Shown here: positions 1 to 7,130 of the stretch, piece after piece | How the letters are laid out: each line of letters opens with the position of its first letter | How positions within the stretch are numbered: the first letter of the stretch is position 1 | Position numbers and translations under genes: made by a program | Notes under the pieces: model-generated | The model's input: only the letters and a program-made list of their open reading frames with translations | Database searches by the model: none | What the model was told of the DNA's origin: nothing | DNA from: Bathymodiolus brooksi thiotrophic gill symbiont | GTDB lineage: Bacteria; Pseudomonadota; Gammaproteobacteria; PS1; Pseudothioglobaceae | NCBI RefSeq assembly: GCF_903642095.1 | Contig: NZ_CAHJWD020000204.1 | Span: 15,868-29,033 of the forward strand | DNA: 13,166 bases | Reading direction: 5' to 3'

Positions 1-1
1 G

Positions 2-937
2 GAAATTCGTGCTTCTGCAACTGAGGCTAATCCATTGGGTGATTTAACATTAAATTTTAATGGTACTGACGAAATGGGGGATATCATAAATGGTGTTTTG
101 GAAACTAGTAAAGGAAAAATTCAGGTTGCTTTTTATAAAGACGGTCAGCTAATTGCTTCCTTTGTTAACAATGTTGCTAAGAAGCAAGGCTCTTTTTTGA
201 TGGATGTGCAAAAAACTTTTGCATTTAATGATGATTTTATCAAAACTACCACTACTTGTTTTGACAGAAGTCAACCGACCTCTGAAGTTTGGAATTATCA
301 TGTTTATACATATATACCAAGTGCCAATCCGAATACTGTTAAATTAGATCCTAATGGCATTCCTCCATTTGCTTTTTCTTATAAAGATGATGAGGATAAT
401 GTCAAACACGGCTATGCAAAGCCCCATTACACTTATTTAAATGGCAATCGCCCAGGCACAATTGTTAGTACAAGTGGGGACAATAAAGGGACAACCTACA
501 CAGTTACATATGCTAATAATTACATTGATAAACTAACAACGGTTAACGGAATTGAACAAGGTATTGTTAAGTCGATTGAGTTTGATAAGTCAGTAGCAAT
601 AACAGCGACAGATATTCGCTCAAATGTAGCACCAACATCGGTATATGATTTTAATAGTGAGAGTATTAGTCTTTTTAAAATTGCAGAGGAAGGAGAAGTA
701 GAGATCCTTTCGTTGAAAGATGGCGTAGTGCTTATTGGAAAAGATGATAATAAAAAATATATCGTCAAAGCTGAAGATGTAACGGTTGCTTACAAAGTTA
801 CGGATTTTAGTAATTGCAATGATTTAGTATTGCCTACTTATACACCGCCTAGTATTACACCTAGTGCGATAGATGTAGATAATGTGTCCGATAGCAACAT
901 TGATAAAGTCAGTGTGATTGATGGTGTTATACAATAA
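2..937 (+). CDS. Unrecognised protein, 3' part only (5' end outside the window)
   Basis: The frame is open to the left edge (first full codon at base 2) and ends at TAA 935-937, so 311 C-terminal residues are visible. A TTG at 35 exists but has no ribosome site, and coding continues upstream of it, so it is not a credible start. I do not recognise the family. The visible part is rich in Asn, Thr, Asp and Val, with alternating hydrophobic/polar stretches that suggest beta structure. It has two Cys (in TTTTCFDRS and FSNCND) and ends in a Pro/Ser/Asp-rich tail (around PPSITPSAIDVD). No membrane segment is seen. The composition would suit an exported or surface protein or lipoprotein, but the N-terminus that would show this is missing. 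A strong terminator follows, so this is the last gene of its transcript. Confidence 0.8.
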   Translation, partial: EIRASATEANPLGDLTLNFNGTDEMGDIINGVLETSKGKIQVAFYKDGQLIASFVNNVAKKQGSFLMDVQKTFAFNDDFIKTTTTCFDRSQPTSEVWNYHVYTYIPSANPNTVKLDPNGIPPFAFSYKDDEDNVKHGYAKPHYTYLNGNRPGTIVSTSGDNKGTTYTVTYANNYIDKLTTVNGIEQGIVKSIEFDKSVAITATDIRSNVAPTSVYDFNSESISLFKIAEEGEVEILSLKDGVVLIGKDDNKKYIVKAEDVTVAYKVTDFSNCNDLVLPTYTPPSITPSAIDVDNVSDSNIDKVSVIDGVIQ

Positions 938-964
938 AATTTAGTTTTATTGCAAGTAAGAACT

Positions 965-997
965 AAAAAAGCCTTATCCAGTTGATAAGGCTTTTTT
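965..997 (+). terminator. Rho-independent terminator, likely bidirectional
   Basis: This is a perfect 14-bp inverted repeat: AAAAAAGCCTTATC at 965-978, loop CAGTT, then GATAAGGCTTTTTT at 984-997. The stem has a GC-containing core and is followed by six T. It ends the transcript of the gene at the left edge, and the A-run on the other side would also serve minus-strand transcription. Confidence 0.93.
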
Positions 998-1050
998 AAT
1001 GCTTGTAGTATTAAAAGTGCTATTTTATGTGCTTTATAAATTGTGATGGG

Positions 1051-1083
1051 TTGACTAATACAGTGGCTTCATATTGGTATAAT
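1051..1083 (+). promoter_or_regulatory. Probable promoter of queD-folE2-aroG
   Basis: A perfect TATAAT at 1078-1083 is preceded by TG one base upstream (TGGTATAAT), an extended -10 element. TTGACT at 1051-1056 resembles a -35 box, but its 21-nt spacing is longer than ideal, so the extended -10 probably does most of the work. Transcription would begin near 1090, about 20 nt before the queD ATG at 1111. That also argues against the upstream in-frame ATG at 1027 as the start. Confidence 0.65.
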
Positions 1084-1110
1084 AGTTTCTTTTTCCAATT
1101 TTTCCGAATT

Positions 1111-1479
1111 ATGTTCGTCTTAAAAATTGTCACAGATTTTGGTGCAGCACATTCCTTAAGGGACTATCCGGGTGATTGTGCACGCTTGCATGGTCATAAT
1201 TGGGGTGTTGAAGTGTCGGTTGAAGCGCAAGAGCTTGACGCTTCGGGTATTGCGATTGACTTCCGTGAGATTAAAAAACAAACCAAAGCTATAGTCAAAA
1301 GACTGGATCATCAATATTTAAATGAAATCTCTCCTTTTGATATACTTAACCCAACTGCTGAAAATATTGCAAAGTATTTTTATCAAGCGGTTGGAAAATT
1401 AATTAATAACCAAAATGTTCGTGTTTCCGAAGTGATTATTTGGGAAACACCGAGAGCATCTGTGTCTTATTCGGAGTAG
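1111..1479 (+). CDS. queD: 6-carboxy-5,6,7,8-tetrahydropterin synthase QueD
   Basis: QueD (PTPS/6-pyruvoyl-tetrahydropterin synthase family) converts 7,8-dihydroneopterin triphosphate to 6-carboxy-tetrahydropterin, the second step toward preQ0 and queuosine, in the cytosol. The 122-residue length is normal for QueD. The zinc ligands are visible as His14 (AAHSL) and His27/His29 (LHGHNW). Cys23 in the CxxxHGH motif is the catalytic Cys that marks QueD rather than the folate-type PTPS-III, which has Glu there. A conserved Asp-His (RLDHQYLNE) and the C-terminal Glu of WETP are also present. An in-frame ATG lies at 1027, but that extension looks non-coding and contains the promoter; family alignment supports 1111 (MFVLKIVTDF). 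The start has no Shine-Dalgarno sequence, only a pyrimidine-rich leader. folE2, whose product supplies the substrate, starts 2 nt after the stop. Confidence 0.93.
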   Translation: MFVLKIVTDFGAAHSLRDYPGDCARLHGHNWGVEVSVEAQELDASGIAIDFREIKKQTKAIVKRLDHQYLNEISPFDILNPTAENIAKYFYQAVGKLINNQNVRVSEVIIWETPRASVSYSE

Positions 1480-1481
1480 TT

Positions 1482-2276
1482 ATGAACGCATCTAGTTTAC
1501 CTGATACACAAAACAACCCAGATTCCCGTCAAATTGTTATTGACAAAGTGGGCATTAAAGATATTTCACACCCAATTATTTTTATTGACCGTGATGGCAA
1601 GAAAAACCCAACAGTTGGTAATTTTACAATGACGGTTGAACTGCCAGAGCATGTAAAAGGTACGCATATGTCTCGTTTTATTGAGATTTTAAATGAGGGG
1701 CCTTGTGAATTTAATAGTGAGAATTTTAATAAAATTATTGACAAAGTGCGTGAAAAACTAGAATCCAAAACAGCACACATTGTTTTAGAATTTCCTTTTT
1801 TTCGCACCAAAAAAGCCCCTTCTTCGGGAGTTGAATCCTTAATGGATTACCAAGTAACTTTATACGGAATTTTGAATCAAGGCATCTCTGAAGTGATGAT
1901 GAAAGTTGTGGTGCCAGTTACCAGCCTTTGCCCGTGTTCAAAGAGTATTTCAAAATATGGTGCACACAATCAGCGCTCACATATTACTATTAAAGTGAGA
2001 ATTGCCAAAGGCAAAACTTTGTATTTAGAAGATTTGATTGAACTAGCAGAACAAAAAGCATCGTGTGAATTGTATGCTATTTTAAAGCGTGATGATGAAA
2101 AAGTTGTTACTGAAAGAGCGTATGAAAATCCTGCATTTGTTGAAGATTTGGTGCGTGATATTGCTGTTGGTTTAAATATTAATGACAATCTTGATTACTA
2201 TCGTTTAGAATCAGAAAATTTTGAATCAATTCACAATCATTCAGCTTATGCAGTTATTGAGAACTATAAATGTTAA
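1482..2276 (+). CDS. folE2: GTP cyclohydrolase IB (FolE2)
   Basis: FolE2 (COG1469) hydrolyses GTP to 7,8-dihydroneopterin triphosphate, the shared precursor of tetrahydrofolate and queuosine; it is the alternative to the zinc enzyme FolE and can use other metals. The protein is 264 residues, a usual length. Diagnostic motifs are CPCSK with Cys150 (the metal/catalytic Cys of the family), GAHNQRSH with His162, the ENPAFVEDLVRD segment, and the C-terminal FESIHNHSAYA. The start at 1482 has a good ribosome site, GGAG at 1473-1476, which lies in the last codons of queD; an upstream in-frame ATG at 1440 lies inside queD and is rejected. The gene overlaps aroG by 7 nt. Being paired with queD suggests a role in queuosine supply, but it may be the only GTP cyclohydrolase I of the cell; the window cannot tell. 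Confidence 0.95.
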   Translation: MNASSLPDTQNNPDSRQIVIDKVGIKDISHPIIFIDRDGKKNPTVGNFTMTVELPEHVKGTHMSRFIEILNEGPCEFNSENFNKIIDKVREKLESKTAHIVLEFPFFRTKKAPSSGVESLMDYQVTLYGILNQGISEVMMKVVVPVTSLCPCSKSISKYGAHNQRSHITIKVRIAKGKTLYLEDLIELAEQKASCELYAILKRDDEKVVTERAYENPAFVEDLVRDIAVGLNINDNLDYYRLESENFESIHNHSAYAVIENYKC

Positions 2277-3337
2277 AAAAAATATTACAGAAAATTAGCA
2301 ATATTCGCATTACCAAAGCAGAGTCTATCACACCACCAATTGCATATATTAAGCGTTACGAGGTGCAAAAGCCTGAGTCTGATTTTATTGTTGATGCACG
2401 CCAAACCATTGCCAATATTATCAAAGGTAAAGACAAGCGCTTACTTGTTGTGGTTGGGCCTTGTTCTATTCACGACCCCAAAGCAGCAATGGAATATGCT
2501 GAAAAATTGGCAAAGTTACGAGAGGAATTAAAAGACGATTTGTTTATTGTAATGCGAGTGTATTTTGAAAAACCACGCACCACTATTGGCTGGAAAGGCT
2601 TGATTTATGATCCCGATTTGGACGACAGTTGTAACATGGAAAAAGGCTTTGGTGTAGCGCGTAAATTATTACTGGATTTAGCCAAATTGCGCTTGCCCAC
2701 GGCAACTGAGTATTTAGATCTTATTACTCCGCAATATATTTCTGATTTAATTTCATGGGGTGCCATTGGTGCCCGCACCACTGAAAGTCAAACACACCGT
2801 GAATTGGCATCAGGTTTGTCTTGTCCTGTTGGTTTTAAAAATGGCACAGATGGCGGTGCTCAAGTGGCAATTGATGCGGTGATTTCTGCTGGTAATCCCC
2901 ATATGTTTTGGTCGATTAATAAAAAAGGTATGATTAATCGATACACAACTTCGGGCAATTCCAATTGCCATATAATTTTGCGTGGTGGTAGTGATAAAAC
3001 TAATTACGATAGCACTAGTGTTCAAAAAACTATTACACAACTTTCTAATGCGGGTTTGCCTGAACGATTAATGGTTGATTTTTCACATGCCAATAGTGAG
3101 AAAAAGTTTAAAAATCAAATCAAAGTTGGCGTAGATGTTGCCAAGCAAATTAGTGCAGGTTCTGAACAGATTTTTGGGGTAATGATTGAGTCGCATCTCA
3201 ACGAAGGTAGCCAGCGTGTTGCACCGTTAAAAACACTTCAATATGGCGTTAGTATTACCGATGGTTGTATCAATTGGAATGATACTGAAAATCTATTGAA
3301 AACTTTGGCAAATGCTATTCAAGAAAAAAACGCATAA
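2270..3337 (+). CDS. aroG: 3-deoxy-D-arabino-heptulosonate 7-phosphate (DAHP) synthase, type I
   Basis: This enzyme condenses phosphoenolpyruvate with erythrose 4-phosphate, the first committed step of the shikimate pathway. It is 355 residues, as in AroF/AroG/AroH. Visible landmarks are RLLVVVGPCSIHD with metal ligand Cys65, KPRTTIGWKG, the PEP-binding GARTTESQ, and DFSHANS with a metal-binding His. The regulatory N-terminal arm is present (NIRITKAESITPP), so feedback control is expected. At the isozyme-discriminating position (Asp7 in AroG, Asn8 in AroF of E. coli) it has Asn11, which by eye looks like the Tyr-sensitive form; the AroG/AroF choice is therefore open. The start overlaps folE2 by 7 nt, with only a weak GAGA ribosome site, suggesting translational coupling. 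No strong terminator follows before the gyrA promoter. Confidence 0.95.
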   Translation: MLKKILQKISNIRITKAESITPPIAYIKRYEVQKPESDFIVDARQTIANIIKGKDKRLLVVVGPCSIHDPKAAMEYAEKLAKLREELKDDLFIVMRVYFEKPRTTIGWKGLIYDPDLDDSCNMEKGFGVARKLLLDLAKLRLPTATEYLDLITPQYISDLISWGAIGARTTESQTHRELASGLSCPVGFKNGTDGGAQVAIDAVISAGNPHMFWSINKKGMINRYTTSGNSNCHIILRGGSDKTNYDSTSVQKTITQLSNAGLPERLMVDFSHANSEKKFKNQIKVGVDVAKQISAGSEQIFGVMIESHLNEGSQRVAPLKTLQYGVSITDGCINWNDTENLLKTLANAIQEKNA

Positions 3338-3386
3338 ACAATTGATTTTTAATAACTTTTTATAGAAAATAATTGAAAAATTATAG

Positions 3387-3416
3387 TTGTGAATTGCGTG
3401 CCTTTGGGGGTAAAAT
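3387..3416 (+). promoter_or_regulatory. Probable gyrA promoter
   Basis: TTGTGA at 3387-3392 and TAAAAT at 3411-3416 are separated by 18 nt, a sigma70-like arrangement just upstream of gyrA. Transcription would start near 3423, giving a leader of about 20 nt made mostly of T, C and A with no Shine-Dalgarno motif. Assigned by eye only. Confidence 0.55.
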
Positions 3417-3444
3417 ATAGGCAATTTAATTATTCCTTTTTTGT

Positions 3445-6039
3445 ATGTCTGATGATATTGATAATCCCCAGGATTTAAACGACAGTTTCGAGCCAAACTT
3501 CCCAGTAGTTACTATTGAAGATGAGATGCGAGATTCCTATTTGGAATATGCAATGAGTGTCATCGTCGGTCGTGCTTTGCCTGATGTTCGAGATGGGTTA
3601 AAACCCGTGCATCGCCGTGTCCTGTATGCAATGAATGTGCTGGGTAATGACTACAACAAAGCCTATAAAAAATCTGCCCGTATTGTTGGTGATGTGATTG
3701 GTAAATATCATCCACACGGTGATACGGCAGTATATGACACGATTGTTCGCATGGCACAACCATTTTCAATGCGTAGCATTCTGATTGACGGTCAAGGTAA
3801 CTTTGGCTCGGTTGATGGCGACCGTGCTGCTGCAATGCGTTATACAGAAATTCGCATGGCAAAACTTTCGCATGAATTATTGCGAGATTTAGAGAAAAAA
3901 ACCGTTGATTTTATTGACAACTACGATGGATCTGAATCTGAGCCAAGTGTATTGCCAACCCGTGTACCGAATCTTCTCGTTAATGGTTCATCAGGTATTG
4001 CAGTTGGTATGGCGACTAACATCCCACCTCATAATTTAAGAGAAGTGATTGATGCTTGCTTGCGGGTGATTGATAATGACCACATAACCATTGATGAATT
4101 GTTAACAATAATGCCAGGGCCTGATTTTCCAACTGCTGGTATTATTAATGGTGCTAGTGGTATTCGTCAAGCCTATGAAACTGGCAAGGGCAAAATTTAT
4201 CTTCGCTCTGTTTCTCATGTTGAAGGGGAAGACAAACAAAGCATTGTCGTAACAGAATTGCCATATCAGGTAAATAAAGCCAAGTTGATTACCAAGATTG
4301 CTGAATTGGTCAAAGATAAAAAAGTGGACGGCATTACAGGACTTAGAGACGAATCCGATAAAGACGGTATGCGTATGGTGGTTGAGCTTCGTCGTGGCGA
4401 AGTACCAGAGGTAATGTTAAACAATTTATACAAACTTACCGAGATGCAAACTGTTTTTGGCATTAATATGGTTGCCATTGACAAAGGTATGCCAAAGTTA
4501 ATGACGCTAAGAGGCGTGTTAGATGCCTTTATTGCTCATCGCCGTGATGTTGTTACTCGCCGTTCTATTTTTGAATTAAACAAGGCTAGAAATCGTGCAC
4601 ACATCTTAGAAGGTTTGTCGGTTGCACTTAGTAATATTGATGAAATCATTGAAATGATTAAAGCCGCTGAAAACCCAACTGAGGCGAAAGTAAAATTAAT
4701 TGCTCAAACTTGGCAGGGCAGTGTGATTAAAGATTTGATTGGCGATCGTGATATGTCATTATTTAAGCCAGAAGAATTACCACCTGAACTCGGTTTGCAA
4801 GCCAGTGGCGACTACCAACTTTCACAAAAGCAAGCGCAAGCCATTCTTGATTTAAAACTTCATCGTTTAACGGGTTTAGAAAAAGATAAGATTTTTGATG
4901 AATTTAATGAACTGTTAGAACAGATTAAATATTTATTAGATATTTTGCAAAATCCTGAAAAACTGATGCAAGTGATTCGTGATGAGTTAATGGAAATTCG
5001 TGAGAACTTTTCCAATGACAGAATGACCAAGATTATTGATAATAAAATTGACTTAACATTAGAAGATCTTATTGCCCAAGAAGAACGCGTAGTAACCTTA
5101 TCTCATGGTGGCTATATTAAGGCGCAATCACTCAGTGATTATCAAGCACAACGCCGTGGTGGCAAAGGAAAAGCCGCCACCAAAATGAAAGATGAGGATT
5201 TTGTTGATCAGTTATTTGTAGCAAATTCACATGATACTGTATTGTGCTTTTCCTCTACAGGTAAGGTGCATTGGCTTAAAGTATATGAGTTGCCAATGGC
5301 ATCACGCATCGCACGAGGTAAGCCGATTGTTAATTTATTACCACTTGAAAAAGAAGAATCAATTAACGCCATTTTGCCAGTGTCTGAATTTAGTAACGAC
5401 CAATTTGTCTTTATGGTAACCAGTAGTGGCACCTGTAAAAAGACATCGTTAACCAACTTTGCCCGCCCAAGAAAAGGCGGCATCATTGCTATTGACCTCA
5501 GAGACGGCGATAAACTTGTTGGCGTTGATATTACCTCAGGCGAGCAAGACATTATGTTATTTTCAGCCAATGGTAAATCTATTCGCTTCAAAGAATCTGA
5601 TGTTCGTGCTGTTGGCAGAACTGCTATTGGTGTGCGAGGTATGAAGTTAAAAGAGGATGAAATAGTTTCAGCCATTGTCACAGACGGTGAAGATTCAATC
5701 TTAACCGCCACCGAAAAAGGTTTTGGCAAACGCACCGCACTTGATGAATATCGCTCTCAAGCACGAGGCGGATTAGGCGTTATTTCCATTAAAACCAGCG
5801 ACAGAAATGGTAAAGTCGTTGGTGCCATCCAAGTAACTGATGAAGATGAAATGATGCTCATTTCTAACAAAGCTACTCTTGTTAGAGCAAGAGCAGCCGA
5901 TGTTTCTATTATCGGTAGAAACACGCAAGGCGTTACCCTTATCAAAATTGCCAAAGGTGAAAAATTAGTTTCCGTTGCCAAGATTGCTGAAACTGAAGAT
6001 GATGAAACGCCTGAGAACGAGACAGAAGCAGAACAATAA
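3445..6039 (+). CDS. gyrA: DNA gyrase subunit A
   Basis: GyrA is the breakage-reunion subunit of DNA gyrase (with GyrB, A2B2), which introduces negative supercoils using ATP. The protein is 864 residues, close to the E. coli 875. The N-terminal domain has the winged-helix region ([20 protein letters not shown]), the quinolone-resistance region [10 protein letters not shown] (residues 89-98) and the catalytic Tyr133 in AAMRYTEIR. The C-terminal beta-pinwheel carries the GyrA-box QRRGGKG at 569-575, which separates it from ParC of topoisomerase IV. The tail is acidic ([17 protein letters not shown]), as common in GyrA. Thr94 occupies the position of E. coli Ser83, and Asp98 that of Asp87. The start at 3445 lacks a Shine-Dalgarno sequence but matches the family N-terminus. 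The gene has its own promoter and appears to be monocistronic. Confidence 0.98.
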   Translation: MSDDIDNPQDLNDSFEPNFPVVTIEDEMRDSYLEYAMSVIVGRALPDVRDGLKPVHRRVLYAMNVLGNDYNKAYKKSARIVGDVIGKYHPHGDTAVYDTIVRMAQPFSMRSILIDGQGNFGSVDGDRAAAMRYTEIRMAKLSHELLRDLEKKTVDFIDNYDGSESEPSVLPTRVPNLLVNGSSGIAVGMATNIPPHNLREVIDACLRVIDNDHITIDELLTIMPGPDFPTAGIINGASGIRQAYETGKGKIYLRSVSHVEGEDKQSIVVTELPYQVNKAKLITKIAELVKDKKVDGITGLRDESDKDGMRMVVELRRGEVPEVMLNNLYKLTEMQTVFGINMVAIDKGMPKLMTLRGVLDAFIAHRRDVVTRRSIFELNKARNRAHILEGLSVALSNIDEIIEMIKAAENPTEAKVKLIAQTWQGSVIKDLIGDRDMSLFKPEELPPELGLQASGDYQLSQKQAQAILDLKLHRLTGLEKDKIFDEFNELLEQIKYLLDILQNPEKLMQVIRDELMEIRENFSNDRMTKIIDNKIDLTLEDLIAQEERVVTLSHGGYIKAQSLSDYQAQRRGGKGKAATKMKDEDFVDQLFVANSHDTVLCFSSTGKVHWLKVYELPMASRIARGKPIVNLLPLEKEESINAILPVSEFSNDQFVFMVTSSGTCKKTSLTNFARPRKGGIIAIDLRDGDKLVGVDITSGEQDIMLFSANGKSIRFKESDVRAVGRTAIGVRGMKLKEDEIVSAIVTDGEDSILTATEKGFGKRTALDEYRSQARGGLGVISIKTSDRNGKVVGAIQVTDEDEMMLISNKATLVRARAADVSIIGRNTQGVTLIKIAKGEKLVSVAKIAETEDDETPENETEAEQ

Positions 6040-6049
6040 AGATAAAAAA

Positions 6050-6120
6050 TGCAGTTTTAATGGTATTTAATAAAGCAGAAGAAGTAATGAACTGCACGCC
6101 TATTTTTAGCCAAGAATAGG
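6050..6120 (+). repeat. Paired inverted repeats after gyrA, possible weak terminator
   Basis: TGCAGTT at 6050-6056 can pair with AACTGCA at 6090-6096. CCTATT at 6099-6104 can pair with AATAGG at 6115-6120 across a 10-nt loop. Neither is followed by a proper T-run (GTATATTTT follows the second). They may form the 3' end of the gyrA message, but the stems are short. Confidence 0.3.
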
Positions 6121-6396
6121 GTATATTTTGGCATTTAACATCTGTTTTTTACAATGGTTATGTTATTAAAATCAGTATAGTTTAAGGGTATTTTTAGCGA
6201 TTTTATTGTTATGTCATTTTTAAAAAATGGTATTAATTTGCCGGTTATATCAAATTTATAAAATCAAAAATACAACCTGCCTTAGCCAAATCAGAAATGA
6301 AAGAGGCTGCAGGTCGCATAAAACTGCCTTCTTTAAAGACCAATCGAGAACACATCCAAATAATTATAAAGAAACACAATTAATTATAAATCGTTG

Positions 6397-6402
6397 TATA
6401 AT
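6397..6402 (+). promoter_or_regulatory. Possible -10 box for the yceI-like gene
   Basis: A perfect TATAAT lies 110 nt before the gene start. No good -35 box is seen 16-18 nt upstream (around ACACAA). If used, it gives a leader of about 100 nt that contains AGGAAGG followed by a very short TTG-started frame (TTG at 6426, stop TAG after five codons). Confidence 0.35.
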
Positions 6403-6512
6403 AAAAAATTGTGAGGAAGGATATTTTGATCAATCATTATTAGCCTGTCAGATTAATAATGTTGTCTATTCTTAGGAGCAACTATTTAATTAATAATTTT
6501 AAGGAAAATAAT

Positions 6513-7106
6513 ATGAATCTAATAAAAACAACACTGGCTGCATTTTTACTGCTATCACTAACCACACTAAATAGTGCTTTTGCAGCCCCTAAATATATTG
6601 TTGACAGCAATAATTCAGTAGTCAATTTCAGCACTATAAAAAAACAATATGTTGTTGAACCTGCGGTTTTTGAAGGCGTAACAGGATCAATTTCTGCTTT
6701 AGGAAAGGTGGAAATAAACATTGACCTAAGCAGCGTAAATACGAATATATCAATCAGAGACCAAAGAATGAAAGATTTGTTTTTTAAAGTTGCTAAGTTC
6801 CCTCAGGCGACTATTAAAGCAACCATTGACATGAAAAAACTCAAGTCAATTCGCTATTATAAAAGAATGGAAATACCCGCTATTTTGGAATTTTATGGCG
6901 TTAGTAAAAAGATAAAATTAGATGTTTTAATTGCGAAAGTTTATAAAAAGAAATTGCTAGTTACCTCTATGAAGCCAATCATTATAAATGCTAACGATTA
7001 TGGCGTTCCTGCTAAGAATTTAATTGCTTTATCAAAAACAGTTGGCGGTTTAAGTCTTTCCGACAAAGCGGCAGTTAATTTTGTCTTAAGTTTTGCACAC
7101 AAATAA
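6513..7106 (+). CDS. Exported YceI-family (lipocalin-like) protein
   Basis: This is a YceI-family protein (PF04264): a periplasmic beta-barrel that binds isoprenoid or fatty-acyl chains in characterised members; the physiological role is often unknown. The 197 residues start with a clear signal peptide (MNLIKTTLAAFLLLSLTTLNSAFA, about residues 1-24, cleavage AFA/AP). The mature part begins KYIVDSNNSVVNFS and has family landmarks: the LSSVNTNISIRDQRMKDLFF segment, the KFPQATIKAT motif, and EFYGVSKKIKLDV near the middle. The start at 6513 is preferred over the in-frame ATG at 6459 because it gives a proper signal peptide and is preceded by AAGGA at 6501-6505. It is followed by a convergent msrAB gene only 24 nt away. 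Compared with many YceI proteins it is unusually basic (many Lys). Confidence 0.88.
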   Translation: MNLIKTTLAAFLLLSLTTLNSAFAAPKYIVDSNNSVVNFSTIKKQYVVEPAVFEGVTGSISALGKVEINIDLSSVNTNISIRDQRMKDLFFKVAKFPQATIKATIDMKKLKSIRYYKRMEIPAILEFYGVSKKIKLDVLIAKVYKKKLLVTSMKPIIINANDYGVPAKNLIALSKTVGGLSLSDKAAVNFVLSFAHK

Positions 7107-7130
7107 AACACCAAATATCAGGCTTTAAGA

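Larger units (their letters stand above)
6040..6512. other. Long intergenic region between gyrA and the yceI-like gene
   Basis: About 470 nt with no convincing complete gene. The first 80 nt hold two inverted repeats (listed separately). ATG 6211 opens a 16-codon ORF (start MSFLKNGIN) ending at 6261. A different frame is open from 6237 to 6383 and encodes a basic peptide (containing FAGYIKFIKSKIQ and KEAAGRIKLPSLK). A one-base shift near 6237 would join the two into one small ORF of roughly 57 residues, so this may be a broken or undescribed small gene; I recognise no family. The last 110 nt hold a TATAAT and the leader of the downstream gene. A 82-codon ORF at 6227-6475 has unconvincing composition and no ribosome site. 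Confidence 0.4.

Noticed and set aside
35..937. TTG at 35 as the start of the first gene
   Set aside because: The frame continues open to base 2 with protein-like sequence, and there is no ribosome site before the TTG; the gene is simply cut by the window edge.
1027..1110. Longer QueD starting at ATG 1027
   Set aside because: The extra 28 residues do not match the family, and the segment contains an extended -10 promoter.
1111..1479. QueD as PTPS-III (folate-type) enzyme
   Set aside because: The motif is CxxxHGH with Cys, not the Glu that defines PTPS-III.
1440..1481. Longer FolE2 starting at ATG 1440
   Set aside because: It would begin inside queD; ATG 1482 has a good GGAG site and the expected length.
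3352..3384. A/T-only hairpin after aroG as a terminator
   Set aside because: The stem has no G-C pairs and no following T-run.
5208..5735. Antisense ORF of 175 codons opposite gyrA
   Set aside because: It is a shadow of the gyrA reading frame with no ribosome site and no recognisable protein features.
3445..6039. ParC instead of GyrA
   Set aside because: The full GyrA-box QRRGGKG and the acidic C-terminal tail are those of GyrA.
6459..6512. Longer YceI-family protein from ATG 6459
   Set aside because: It would bury the signal peptide behind 18 residues; ATG 6513 has AAGGA at the right distance.
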